Made by a program: the position numbers and the translations under genes
In this document: positions 1 through 19,100 of the stretch, piece by piece
Numbering within the stretch: the stretch's first letter is position 1
Layout of the letters: the number at the start of each line of letters is the position of its first letter
Assembly (NCBI GenBank): GCA_028583405.1
Contig: CM053261.1
Location: 18,087,825-18,151,824 of the forward strand
Source: Pogonophryne albipinna
Lineage: Eukaryota; Chordata; Actinopteri; Perciformes; Artedidraconidae
Length of the DNA stretch: 64,000 bases
Direction of reading: 5' to 3'
Notes under the pieces: model-generated
Told to the model about the DNA's origin: nothing
What the model saw: only the letters and a program-made list of their open reading frames with translations
Databases searched by the model: none

Positions 1-3000
1 GAGACCTCCTAGGCTCCTGCTTCTCCTCCATCTCCACCGCCTCCCCATTTAGGAGTTTTAAAGTCCTCTATACCCAGCAGAGCAGAGCAGGAATAAAAGG
101 AGACTTGATCGGTCTTTCACACCGCAGGAAACAATGTTTTGCCGATAAGAAACATTCCTCGGTGTTGTCCATACTGTGGAGTTCCTGCAGTGTCTCATGA
201 CGGCTAAAAGCACGCGTTGCAACATAATCCTGGTGGTGCAGATGGATTTCTGATATCCTTTAAGCTGGTTGCATTTTTAATTTCTCCTGGAGAAAAAGGG
301 AAACCTTACATTGTTGGAAAAAACAACAACAATTGATCATTTAAACCAGGCAATACAAATAATACTAAACCACTTATTTGGGCAGTTAGGAACCAAATCC
401 AATGCCTGAAGTAGGACTCAGGTTAGTGGACTTGAAAGGAATATTGTAAATGCTGCTTAAATGAATCGTGGACAGCATGACTGACAGATGCTGGCTTTTT
501 CTGAAGATTTTCATTTAATAGAAACAACTGATCATGTAGCACCATACTGTAGCTACTGTAAAACACACAAGTCAGTTGTCAAACAGTCTGGATCATGAGA
601 AAGTTCACCTGTGGTGTTTCGCCTGGAATGGAAAACAAATATCCTTCCGGGCAAATGTACATGTTTTCTCAATCTAATGTCAGTCGGCCTAACTTTTTAT
701 ATTCGGTGAAACATGCTTGTGTTTGAATGGCGTGATGTTTGAATCGGTAACAAATACAGAGAGCACAAGCGCTCCAGTTGACCTGGGTTTGTGTTTTCTC
801 CAGCAACTTGTTTGGCTATAAGGAAATGACGGTATAGGAGTAAATGGTTTGTTCAACAGGTCAGATTCATCTTACAGTGTTTGGACTCACAACTGACTTG
901 CATGTATTAAGCAGCACAAAGGTCTCTGGCTCATTAACAGGAGAGGATAAATAATGCAATCTGTTTTGAAGGATAGGCAGTTAGCTGCAGAGTTGGGAGG
1001 AATTAAGATTGTTGGTGCAACATTTACTTTGCTTTTGTCAATCATTATTTTGTCGACAGCTGCCTTTTTGGACTTAAGTGAATCAAGAGTTCAATGATGG
1101 TAATCTTTGACCGCTTTGCTGAGTGGCTGGCATGTGACAGTCAGGAATTACAACTTCTCTAAAGATTACACTAGAGGTGGTTTTAATGTTTAAGTTCTTC
1201 TGAAAAAATAAGTAGTTATTTTTGTTTTCTCGTGAGACTTAAGGTGTCTTGGTAATCAGACCTCCTCCTTGACTACATCTTCCATTCACATGCAATTTAC
1301 TCAATACACGTATTGGCTACAAAGTCCATTGAATCTCAAGTCCACATACAGCAACAGATGTTGATAATAATTGTTTACGTGGCTGACTTCTCTTATTGTC
1401 CTCTTCTGTGACATCATAATCCACTCTTTACAACAATATTCAGTTGCTTATTTATTTAAGCAGTTTAACATAATGCAGCGATTAATAATGAGCTATAGAC
1501 AATAGTGCATGAGGAGCATTTTCCAACTCAGCATTTATTACTCGACAAAGCACACCGGTTTTGATGCAAAGAGGCGAAAGTCAGTTTGAGGCAATCTTGG
1601 TCTCTAGTGTTAAAAGCAAAAAATATATTCTACTATCACTACTTTTGTTTAGTTTATATGTATAAACTAAACAAAAGTAGTGATAGTAGAATATATTTTT
1701 TACATGTATTTGACGATTTTAAAATCATAGCCTCAAATTTGACACAGGCAATGGTTTAGCTTACATTTTCTCTACCAGCTGCCCTCAACATCTGGAACAT
1801 CTGTCAGTCTCCTTTTATACCAATGCTCTGCAGACTGGACTCAGAGGTGTGTTAAAGTTTTCTTAGAAGTACAACTAAGGAGCTGAAAGCACTGTGTGTG
1901 TGGGGGGGTCTTTTTAAGAGCCTTGTGCTGTAAGCAGAAAGGAAGTCTGCGTCTGAATGTGTCCTGCACTTTATATCTGTCTGCCGTTAAAAAAAAAGAA
2001 GAGTTTGAGGTGGAGTGTGAATAATATTCTTCCTCATACTGTTTGGTTTTGTTGTTTTTTTTGTTGTGTTCCCAGTCATCCTATATATTTTTTTCATTTT
2101 CATCTTACAAGCAGGTTTCAGATGGGCTTGATTTGTTTGACCTTTTGGAAGACTTTAAGAGAGCTTTTGCCAGATGTATCAGGCTTCCAATAAACTGTCC
2201 CCTTCATAATCATTATTTAAGACAGTCAAAACTAGTGTGAAAATATGCTGACCGACACAATCAGTGACATTTTAACTGCAGACTGTTGAGTTAAAGGTAC
2301 CGTAGGATACATTAAAGTACATTTCACGTGATTATGACTTGAAGCTTCTGTGTGATGCAATGTTGCTTCTGCAGTGCGCCTGTCATTTCATTCTTCATTG
2401 TTTCACAGATCTGCACAGTGCACATATAAGAAGTATCAAATACTGTAAACATAAACAGGTATTGTAAGCAGTGGAACTAAAACTATGTGTTGTGATCCTA
2501 AATGTGTTTTGTTTTCTTCCTTCTTTTTTTTAGTCACAGTGACTTATCAACTATGCAATATAATTGTATGGCTTAAGCTGTTGTTCTGAACCTGCGGCCA
2601 CTATCTACGGTGTTTCAACATCCTAAATGATTTAAAGATTATCACAGAATTTGTGAGACTGACAGTATAAGAATGTCTGTCACTAAGCTATAATCTGTAG
2701 GACATCTAGTGTATACACTTCTCAAGGCTACTGTAATAATTGGTTTCTCTTGCTGCTGTTAACTCAAATATAAAACTAAGTGCTAAATGTTTGTATTTTG
2801 TGGTTAACTGCTACAGTTCTTTGTTAAATCTGATACATTTATTAGATGTTGGTTGAGAGAACCAAGTAGTGAACATTTGATAAATTGTGGACTTCTGTAG
2901 CTAGCACTTCATCTGTGCTTGGAGCCGATACTAGCATAAGGCACCCAGAGCCATGTGAAAGTATGTCTTCAGTTGCATTCTGGCTAATGTAGGCACCAAT

Positions 3001-3180
3001 AAAAATAAAAAACCTCTGTTGTGTGTCAAATTTCATACATGAGTCAGACAGTGATGGAAAACAGCTGAAGGTGTAGAAGGCTACTTTAACTGTCAGATCA
3101 TTCTAATTATATCAATGACTGCAGAGGTTATTCAGTACTGGTTTACAATAACACACTACATTCAGTAAAACAGCGTCTGG
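1..3180. other. Gene-free AT-rich flank
   Basis: No exon of a known family was recognised on either strand. In human 9p24.1 the gene on the far side of AK3 is CDC37L1, transcribed towards AK3, so this stretch could hold its 3' UTR, but no CDC37L1 coding sequence is visible. The only strong structure is the palindrome at 1618-1701. The open frames here are short and contain low-complexity runs. Confidence 0.5.
1618..1701. repeat. Perfect 84-bp palindrome (41-bp arms, 2-nt loop)
   Basis: Bases 1618-1658 are the exact reverse complement of 1661-1701, with only TG (1659-1660) between them. The arms are AT-rich and contain CTACTATCACTACTTTTG and its complement. No mismatch occurs over 41 bp, and pairing stops abruptly on both sides (1617 C against 1702 A). 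Such a structure could extrude as a cruciform, or fold as a hairpin if transcribed. It may be a tiny foldback element or a fold-back sequencing or assembly artefact. No 8-bp target duplication was obvious. Confidence 0.9.
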
Positions 3181-3540
3181 CAGTGGCGGAGCTGGGCTGA
3201 ATCCTGGCCACCCTATTGGCCACCCCAAACACTCTCACCACGGGGGCCCAAACTATTTTAGAACATTAAGAAAAAAAATGTTTAAGTAACCTTTCATCAT
3301 TCATCAAGAATTAACATTAATAGGACGTTATATCGATAATGTAAAGTACTCACTAAACTTACAATTCATTTAACTTATTTTCTTCCAAAAGTTAATTATC
3401 CAAAGCCTCTGTACACCCCGGTCTATTTACATGTAATGGTTTGGTCCTGCCTCCAAACGCGGTGCAGCACCGCCGGCACTTTCTAGCAGACACTAGTGTG
3501 AGCATGTGAGGAGCAGGGATGCTAGTACTTACGTGTGTAG

Positions 3541-4180
3541 TACCATGTCTCAACGACTCACAAAGTCAGGCTTTCAAAAGAGAAAAGAACGGAGAGAAAA
3601 ACAAGAGAGGGACTAAAGGGCGACAGTATGTCACCCAGTTTTTCAAAAGAAAAGGTGGGTGTGGTCCATGAGTGGTGGAATTATGTCTGTTAGCTAAGCT
3701 TAGTCCATTGTAAATAATAATTGTTATGTTTTTTTTTACTAAGCTGACATTAAGTACTGTTAATATCTATACAGGTTTTTAATTGCACTGGTCTTTTAGC
3801 TGACATTTAACAAATACAGGCAGATTATTAGCAGCTATTCATACTAAATCAGTTGTCCCTCCCCCTGGTGCCAGGACCAACAGATCCATCTCTAGGCTCA
3901 GCAGCCCTGTACCCCCATAAGGCTGAACCTGAACCAGCTTTTCTCCCAACTGAAGGAGGTGAGCAGCATTGTGTTGAATGCCATGCCACTTAACATATCT
4001 GAAGGGAGACTGGAATACAAAATATATATATATATCAAAACAAAAAGCTAGCATCTAATTTCAATTACACATTTCAAACACAGTATTTCCCCACATATTT
4101 AAGTTATATTTATTTGGATTTATGCATTCATGTTGAGAATGTTCCATTCAAAAATGTTATTATTAAATATGCATTTACAC
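3541..4180. repeat. Internal 640-bp duplication, copy 1
   Basis: Nearly identical to 5396-6037 in direct orientation, with a few substitutions and a 2-bp length difference. Homology stops sharply after GCATTTACAC. It contains the remnant of a transposase N-terminal exon. Confidence 0.9.
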
Positions 4181-5395
4181 CATAAAAGATGACTATTGAG
4201 ATCTATTGTCAGGAATGTTAGTCTTATAGTGAGGTGACGTGACGTGCAACAACATTAACCTTTCTGTTGGTCGCTTGTTAGCAGACCCTTCACGCCATGG
4301 CAGAGCGAACAGGTACAGGCAGGGCCCATAGTGATAGCCCTATAGTTTAAATCTACTACCCACAAATAAACATATGGACATGGGTTACTATTTAAAAAAA
4401 AATGGTAACTGTATTTAGGAACCTATCAATGTGATTTAAAGTGGGGGTGGACCCCAAATCGTCCAGGGGGGTCCGAGGGCATGCTCCCCCGGTAAGATTT
4501 GTTTTTAAATGTTGTAGTTAAATGCATCAATCTGGTGCATTTTGAGGGGAAAATAAAGAGACTAGATCTATGGAAACACCTATGTGAAACAGAACTGTAT
4601 ACATTTCAATAATCATAAAATCATGGCCATAACCAATAACATACCATTTCCAATATGAAAAAAACACTGAAACTTTTTTATTTATTTTTGGTTCATTTAT
4701 AGTTGTAAGTGTGTCTGTGCTCCTGAACCAGCCTCTCCTGTCTCCCTCCTCTCTCCCCTGCTCCTCTTTGAGGCAGCAGCAAAGACTAGTTTTAGCTCTC
4801 AACAAGTTTTAAAAGTGTATCTTACCTTTTTTCACCTAGTTAACTTTTTATTTTTTATTGATGCATATTTTACTAATCACTACCCTCTCAAATGGTAATA
4901 TGTGTTTACATAAATGGTGACCAAACCGTTTGAGACCCACAGAGAACTTAGACTAAGTTAACTATCTAAACACTCAGAGAGTCCTTTACCTCACCTGAGC
5001 TGAGGTTATCCCGAGCTTGAATGACACACAGAGACCAATCAACGGCTTTGATTTATGATCTGTATGACTGTGGCCATGTCGGGAGGCCACATCATGTAGA
5101 CAGCCAGTCACCCTGTGTGAGGCAGGCCACTTAACAGGCCAGGCCTTCAGGAAACCCCCCGGTCCTCCCGATGGCCAGTCCGGGACTGGGTACAGGAGGC
5201 GTAGAGTCGAGGGATCATTGTCCACAAGTTAATCGATCGCAGATGGTGTCGTGGTCACGGACGAAAACAAATATATATATATATTATTATTAAAAAAAAA
5301 GAAAAAATCTAAATGGGTCGCGAAATATACTTGGGCGGCCGTTAATATACCTGGGTGGCCCGCCCAAGTATAGTCTATGTGTGGGAAACCCTGTA

Positions 5396-6037
5396 TACCA
5401 TGTGTCAACGACTTACAAAGTCAGGCTTTCAAAAGAGAAAAGAAAGGAGAGAAAAACAAGAGAGAGGGACTAAAGGGCGACAGTATGTCACCCAGTTTTT
5501 CAAAAGAAAAGGTGGGTGTGGTCCATGAGTGGTGGAATTGTGTCTGTTAGCTAAGCTTAGTCCATTGTAAATAATAATTGTTATGTTTTTTTTTACTAAG
5601 CTGACATTAAGTACTGTTAATATCTATACAGGTTTTTAATTGCACTGCTCTTTTAGCTGACATTTAACAAATACAGGTAGAATATTAGCAGCTATTCATA
5701 CTAAATCAGTTGTCCCTCCCCCTGGTGCCAGGACCAACAGATCCATCTCTAGGCTCAGCAGCCCTGTACCCCCATAAGGCTGAACCTGAACCAGCTTTTC
5801 TCCCAACTGAAGGAGGTGAGCAGCATTGTGTTGAATGCCATGCCACTTAACATATCTGAAGGGAGACTAGAATACAAAACATATATATATATCAAAACAA
5901 AAAGCTAGCATCTAATTTCAATTACACATTTCAAACACAGTATTTTCCCACATATGTAAGTTATATTTATTTAGATTTATGCATTCATGTTGAGAATGTT
6001 CCATTCAAAAATGTTATTATTAAAAATGCATTTACAC
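5396..6037. repeat. Internal 640-bp duplication, copy 2
   Basis: Direct repeat of 3541-4180 inside the same hAT element. It starts immediately after a sequence resembling a hAT terminus (GGGAAACCCTG), which suggests that the duplication came from nested or composite elements rather than from simple tandem duplication. Confidence 0.9.
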
Positions 6038-7897
6038 TGTCGCGCCACCTAACCATTCGCCAAAATGTTTTTAATACCAGCGGTAACCGTCCAAGCGCCG
6101 TGCAAAAAACAATCTTCAAATAAAAGAAAGTCACCGGAGGAGTTAAAGGAGAGTGACAGAGAGCATGAGAAGAAGAGGGAGAGGAAGTTTTAGCCAGCTT
6201 GATCGATGGAGTTGGCTTCTGGTGCAGTGACGCGTCCTAAAACCCTTTTATAATCTATCGATTAGATTTATGATTCGAAAATTATAAAAGTAGGGTAGAC
6301 ATGTGGAGATTATCCGGCTGAACAAAACGTGCATTTATCAAACAGGTTTGTTTTCCACAGACCTTATTTCCAGCTATTTTCCAAAACCCTGTGGAAAAAT
6401 CCCATTGCTTTTTGTCGAGGGAACCCGCAGCTTACTTCCTGGTTTTAGGACGTGTCACTGGCTGCACCTCTCAATATGATGCCAATATAAACAAGGTCTT
6501 CTGTCGGCTCTGTACATCAATGCCGACCTATGCTGACAAGTAAGTGAAGAGTAGAAAATATAAAGGTATTAACTTTAGGGAAATGTCCCAGCAGTTTAGG
6601 ATAATGAAGATTCTAATCTAATCTGCTTCATAGCCATTACATTTCTAACTCCTAATGACAGGAAGGCAGAAAGCGCATTATACAAATAATAATACTCATA
6701 ATAATAGCAGACATGTTTTATCAATGACCACAATATCATTATTTTAATAAACCAAATATGAACAATTGAGGAAAATGAGGAAGACCTGATTATTCAAATG
6801 TTGTAGTACAAGTAGTAATGTAGTTAGTGCATAAATTACTATTGAAACAAATGTGTTCATTTTCTTCATTATTAGTCGATTTTTTTTGGACGAATGCTCC
6901 GGGCCAGTGGTTACAATGGTGGGGCCAGTGATAATACAATTCCACCGGCCCGGAGGGCCAGTGACATTTTACCCTTAATGTCTACCCCTGAACATTTACT
7001 GACTTTTTTAGGATAGCTTAAAGTAATGTTGTAAAATTACAACCGGGGGCCTTACAGGGTTAAGGGCTATTGTTTATTGTTATTTACTTTAAGATGTTTA
7101 TTCTTAACCTATCATTTAATTTAAAAACTCTTATTTAAATGATGTGTGTGTGTCTCTGTATTCCTGATGATACACTGAGAGAATGAGCCCATAGTGCTGC
7201 TGATCACCAGAAGCTAAACAGTCTGTATATTGCATTACATTTGTATAATGTAAGCTTCGTTGAAACTTTGCCTGCGGGAATACGAAAGAAATTGTTAGAT
7301 ATACTGAATATTATTTGATCTATTCCACCACTTGATCCCAAATAATGTAGAGGTGTGTTGTAGGTGCCTTAAATAACCCCTTATTTTATAGTGAGATGTA
7401 TTTTTATGTTCATATAATAGTGATTTCAATGCCACCCCAAAATGATCACTGGTTCCATCCTGGCCACCCCACTAAAAATGTCCTGGCTCCGCCACTGGCG
7501 TCTGGTTTATTGTGATTCTTAGTGCAACTCATAACACAGTTGTCTACGAAGAGGATGTGTTTTTTAGCATTGTATTCAAGTGTTAAAGAAATACACAGTA
7601 CAATTCAGGACACATTCACTGCATGAATGAGGCTACAGTACATTTGCAGGGCACATTAGCATTTCTGTGGCTTTTAACATGACATTCGTAACACAGAACT
7701 GATGTTATTTCAATTAAGTTGTCAAGACACATTTAATGGCAAATATCAGCATACATTTATATAATTGGTTGTCATGAGGAATGTCTGGTTAACATGGAAT
7801 CAATGGGGTGTATTTAAGACTAAAGGTGGTCAAAAGAAGCTGCCACATGATTGTTTTTAATTCAAATAATTAAATATTCCAAATAATAAGTTTATAC

Positions 7898-8225
7898 TAG
7901 GGCTGCTCGATTATGGCAAAAATCATAATCTCGATTATTTGGGTCAATAATTGACGTCACGATTATTAAAAACGATTATCCATTTACTTTGAAAACATCG
8001 ATTTATTGGAGAAAAATAAATGTGAACAGTATGTTTTTAACAGTTGATTACCCTGAACTTTAAGTATAATTCAAATGAAAAACCAATAAAAAAAAAAGTA
8101 ATTTAAAAAAAAAAAAGTAATAATAATAAAATAAAAAATCGTTTTATTTCGATTACGTTGTTTTCGTAATCGTTTCAAGCCATAATCGTAATCGCGATTA
8201 AAATACGATTAATTGAGCAGCCCTA
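7898..8225. mobile_element. hAT-type MITE, 328 bp (copy A)
   Basis: Ends TAGGGCTGCTCGATTA at the left and AATTGAGCAGCCCTA at the right form inverted repeats. The exact 8-bp target duplication GTTTATAC lies at 7890-7897 and 8226-8233. The interior is rich in repeated AATCG/CGATT words and has no coding capacity. A second copy in the opposite orientation is at 22873-23157. Elements with this terminus are common in teleost genomes. Confidence 0.85.
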
Positions 8226-8851
8226 GTTTATACATTAGTACAAGCGGAAAGAGGCACTTAAATGCTAAAGTGAATTGACAGTAATTTGTTAAACATGGCA
8301 CAATTCCCTTTAGTATTTTCCCACTGCATAAAACACATCCCCAAGGCAGTTATGCCAGGGCAAAATGCCCATACAATATTGCTTTCAAAGGATTCAAAAA
8401 AATGAAATGTCTCTAAAAATATCTTGTGTGTGACCATTCTTTTCATCAACTAAGAAAAGTATTAATGATTGCATTTAGAAACACTAAAACTTCTTATTTA
8501 GGAACAATGATTTTCTAATATCTGTTTCATTAAAGTCTCCTGGCTTTATAAAGGCACATTTCTATATAAAGAGACAATACAATTTTTGAAGTACTTTATG
8601 TACACATGTTAGGAGTTCTTTTAAGTCAACAGCATTGTTGAAAAAGTGGAGGCTTTTCCAAGTACATCTGTTGTCTTACTAACACTTCCTGACATACTCT
8701 ATGAGCTCTTCACTTTGAACATTCACAATATATTATTGCACAGATAGCTCTTGTTTTACAGAAAGAGGCAACTGATTGGACGATGTGAGTACGGAGTGGT
8801 TTCTGCTGGTAAACTTTACCCCTTCTTGTGCTTTCCTGATCAGGCTTTCTT

Positions 8852-16123
<7,272 letters not shown>

Positions 16124-19100
16124 ATGGCCAGCCACGGGCTCGATTACGATGGTTGCAATTTCTTCAGACAGCGGCTAGTTTTATCCACACTCAGTGGAAA
16201 GCGTGTTAGAATAAAAAACATAAGGTCCAAAGACGACAACCCGGGGCTCCGCGGTGAGTTTCAGCTCCACTTTGCATGTGGCGTAGCAGTTAGCTCGGTG
16301 GCTAACATGCTAGCTGTTACGCAGTTTGGAGTGTGTTTTATAACTGGAAGTCATAGGAGGGGAGACGATAGTACAGTACTGCAAATGTGAAGTTAATATA
16401 ATTGTATAAAGTTATGTCGCTGTTATGCCTTTCAAGAGTTTTAACTAGTATTTGCAAAGCAGAGTTCTGCCTTAACGTTATCATATTATTTGAGGGACTT
16501 ATCTTGCTTAATGTGAGTGAGAATCTTCATATAGATGCAAGAATACTTAAATCAACTTGTTTGTTGCTGTATGTAAAATAAGAAAAGAGGGCAACATTTT
16601 GTCCCATCATACCTTTTTAACAAGGTCTTAACTTTATTAAAACATGGCGCTCAGCCACAGAAAGTCTGGTTAAAGATATACTGTATGAGTATCATTGTTG
16701 CTTTTCTTCTACAGATTTCGAGGCCAGCTTTATCAGACTGCTAGACAAAGTGACCAATGGATCCAGAATAGAAATTAACCAGACAGGTGAGTGTTATCAT
16801 TATGATGTGACTGAAGTGTTTACCTTTGTAATAATGTATGTGGTGTATCTGATTACTGTTGTCTGCCAGATGATTGTGGAGGATGTCATCATTGAATAAA
16901 CACCTAAGCTATGCATAAAAGGCATCCTTGTAGAAATTATTCAATGTTTTCTGTATTTTTGTTCTCATAATTAATTTGACACCTTAGTTTTGCTATTTCT
17001 GTGTGCATTTGGTGTTCAATTGAACTGTTAAGTTCAGAGGCTTATTTAACAAAATAATGCAAAGTAGCAACCTCTACATACAGACTCACTAACTACAATT
17101 AGTCTTTCCTCACAAGGTACTGTGTTATTCTACCAGCCTGGCTTGTTGTACGGGGGCTCTGTAGAACATGAATGTAACACTCAGCGCTCGATCGGCTACT
17201 ATCTGGAGGCTCTGCTCATGCTGGCTCCATTCATGAAGACCTCTCTGAAGGCCACGCTTAAAGGGGTCACCAACGACCACATTGACCCGACGGTGAGGAC
17301 CCTCATGCATGCATCAGCTGATTATGACTAACCTCAACCTATTTGTAAATTGAATTTATGGGAAGTCCACACCTGCCAAATCCACATGGGCGTGCCCTCT
17401 ATTGTACATGTAATTATATGTCGGATCAATTATGTATTTTTTTGACAGACTGCATATTTTACGTCTGAGGTGGAGAGTTTGTAAAGAACACATAATAGTT
17501 AAGGAACATATTCAGGTTTTTAATCCATTTGTACATTGACTTGATTATTACAATGTAAACAGATTGTGGTTCACATACTTTTGTAACTGTTTTCCCGCAC
17601 GTTTTTAAACCATGGTCTCTGAGTTTGTTTGCACTTTGAAGTGTTGTTATAGCAGTCCAATCTCAGCCAATGCATCATCCTTTTTCTGCCCTGAGCTGCA
17701 TTGTTTTGACATGTATATTGTCAACAAACCAGCACTGAGAAGAAGCATTGCAGACGCTAGAAAAAAGTGTTGTCATGGAAACAATTTGTTGCAGTTTTTG
17801 GAAATGGTAGATATCTTAACCCGGTGATGACGCAGAAGCATATTTTTAAATCTCAACAGACAAGAATACTTACAGAAAGATCAGCATTCTTGTTCCTAAC
17901 ATTAGCAACATGGCTACCTCAAGCAGATTTGCAACTATTTCAGAATTAAGTTTATTGGCAGGTACGTTTACACATACTAGGAATTTGCTTTGGTGTCTGG
18001 TATACGCACCAGTTTATTTACAACAGCAAGAAAGCCGAATATAATCCAGATGCCAGAGCATGGTTTCTTACCTAGTGATCTAGCTTTGTAGAAACATTTT
18101 TTTGTATCAATATTTGATTTGCCTCCTCAACAACAGTGCAGGTTTTCTGGTGCCAGGAGTTTCCACTTTACTTCGCTGTCTTCTCCAACTTAATGGTTGT
18201 AAACCCTCTGTCTCCTGCAGGTGGATGTGCTGAAGTCCACAGCCCTCCCTCTGATGAAGCAGTTTGGCATTGATGGAGAGGGCTTTGATCTCAAGGTGAG
18301 CACACAATAGTGATCTGCTGATAAGCATGCTGTCACATTTGATTTGGGGGGGGTTCATGTTGAAATATACTACTATTTCTACTACTATTGATGCTACTTG
18401 AACACAGGTCAGTCTATCCTTCGCTCTCTCACTCTCCCTCTATTGATGCTCCCTCAGGTGGTGAAGAGGGGTATGGCGCCTGGCGGGGGAGGAGAGGTCG
18501 TTTTCATATGTCCAACCCGCAGGACGATGAGGCCGGTGCAGCTGACCGACCCGGGGAAGATCAAGAGGATCAGGGGAGTGGCGTATCCTTGTCGAGCTCA
18601 CAGTCATGGCCCTTTTTCATCTGTTAACAATATACATATGATACAAGTTGACATTCAAAAGCCATTACAGCTTAATGTGAAAGCTCCAGATGTGTACACA
18701 CATAAATCCAGCATATCCTCACATTGGAGAAGCACGAACAAGATAATTTTCTTCATATTTGCATGAAAAATAAAAAATGAGTCAATTTGTAAATAGTTGT
18801 TGAATAAGTCTCTTGATTTATTTACTAATCACTCCATCTGTTCACAAATGCCAGTGAGCTTTACTTTGTTTTTTCTCAAGTTCGTGCTCCTTCCAGTTTA
18901 AGCTTGCACTTTTTCAATTGAATAAAATGTGTGTTCTGATGATCTGAAATGTCCTTGACAGTCTAAACCCAGATATTCAGTGAGAGTTTCTCCTCAGATG
19001 GCCAACAGGTTAGTGGACACAGCCAGGGGCGTCCTAAACAAGTTCATTCCTGACATCTACATCTACACCGACCACATGAAGGGAGCCAACTCTGGAAAGT

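Larger units (their letters stand above)
3181..7497. mobile_element. hAT-type DNA transposon, degenerate, 4.3 kb
   Basis: The termini are inverted repeats: CAGTGGCGGAGC at the left and the complement (GCTCCGCCACTG) at the right. Both ends also carry a subterminal TCCTGGCCACCC motif in the same orientation. The element is flanked by an exact 8-bp target duplication GCGTCTGG (3173-3180 and 7498-7505), the size made by hAT transposases. Inside, two copies of a 640-bp segment each begin with a short reading frame (from 3545 and 5400) rich in Lys, Arg and Glu, like the N-terminus of ZMYM/TTF-type hAT transposases. Both frames are broken by stops within about 25 codons. No catalytic domain was found, so the copy is non-autonomous. 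A sequence ending CTATGTGTGGGAAACCCTG near 5375-5394 looks like the end of a second, nested hAT element. Confidence 0.8.

Noticed and set aside
1..200. Possible end of a CDC37L1-like coding region at the left edge
   Set aside because: Human synteny predicts this gene nearby, but the open frame ending near 200 has no recognisable CDC37L1 sequence, so it was not called.
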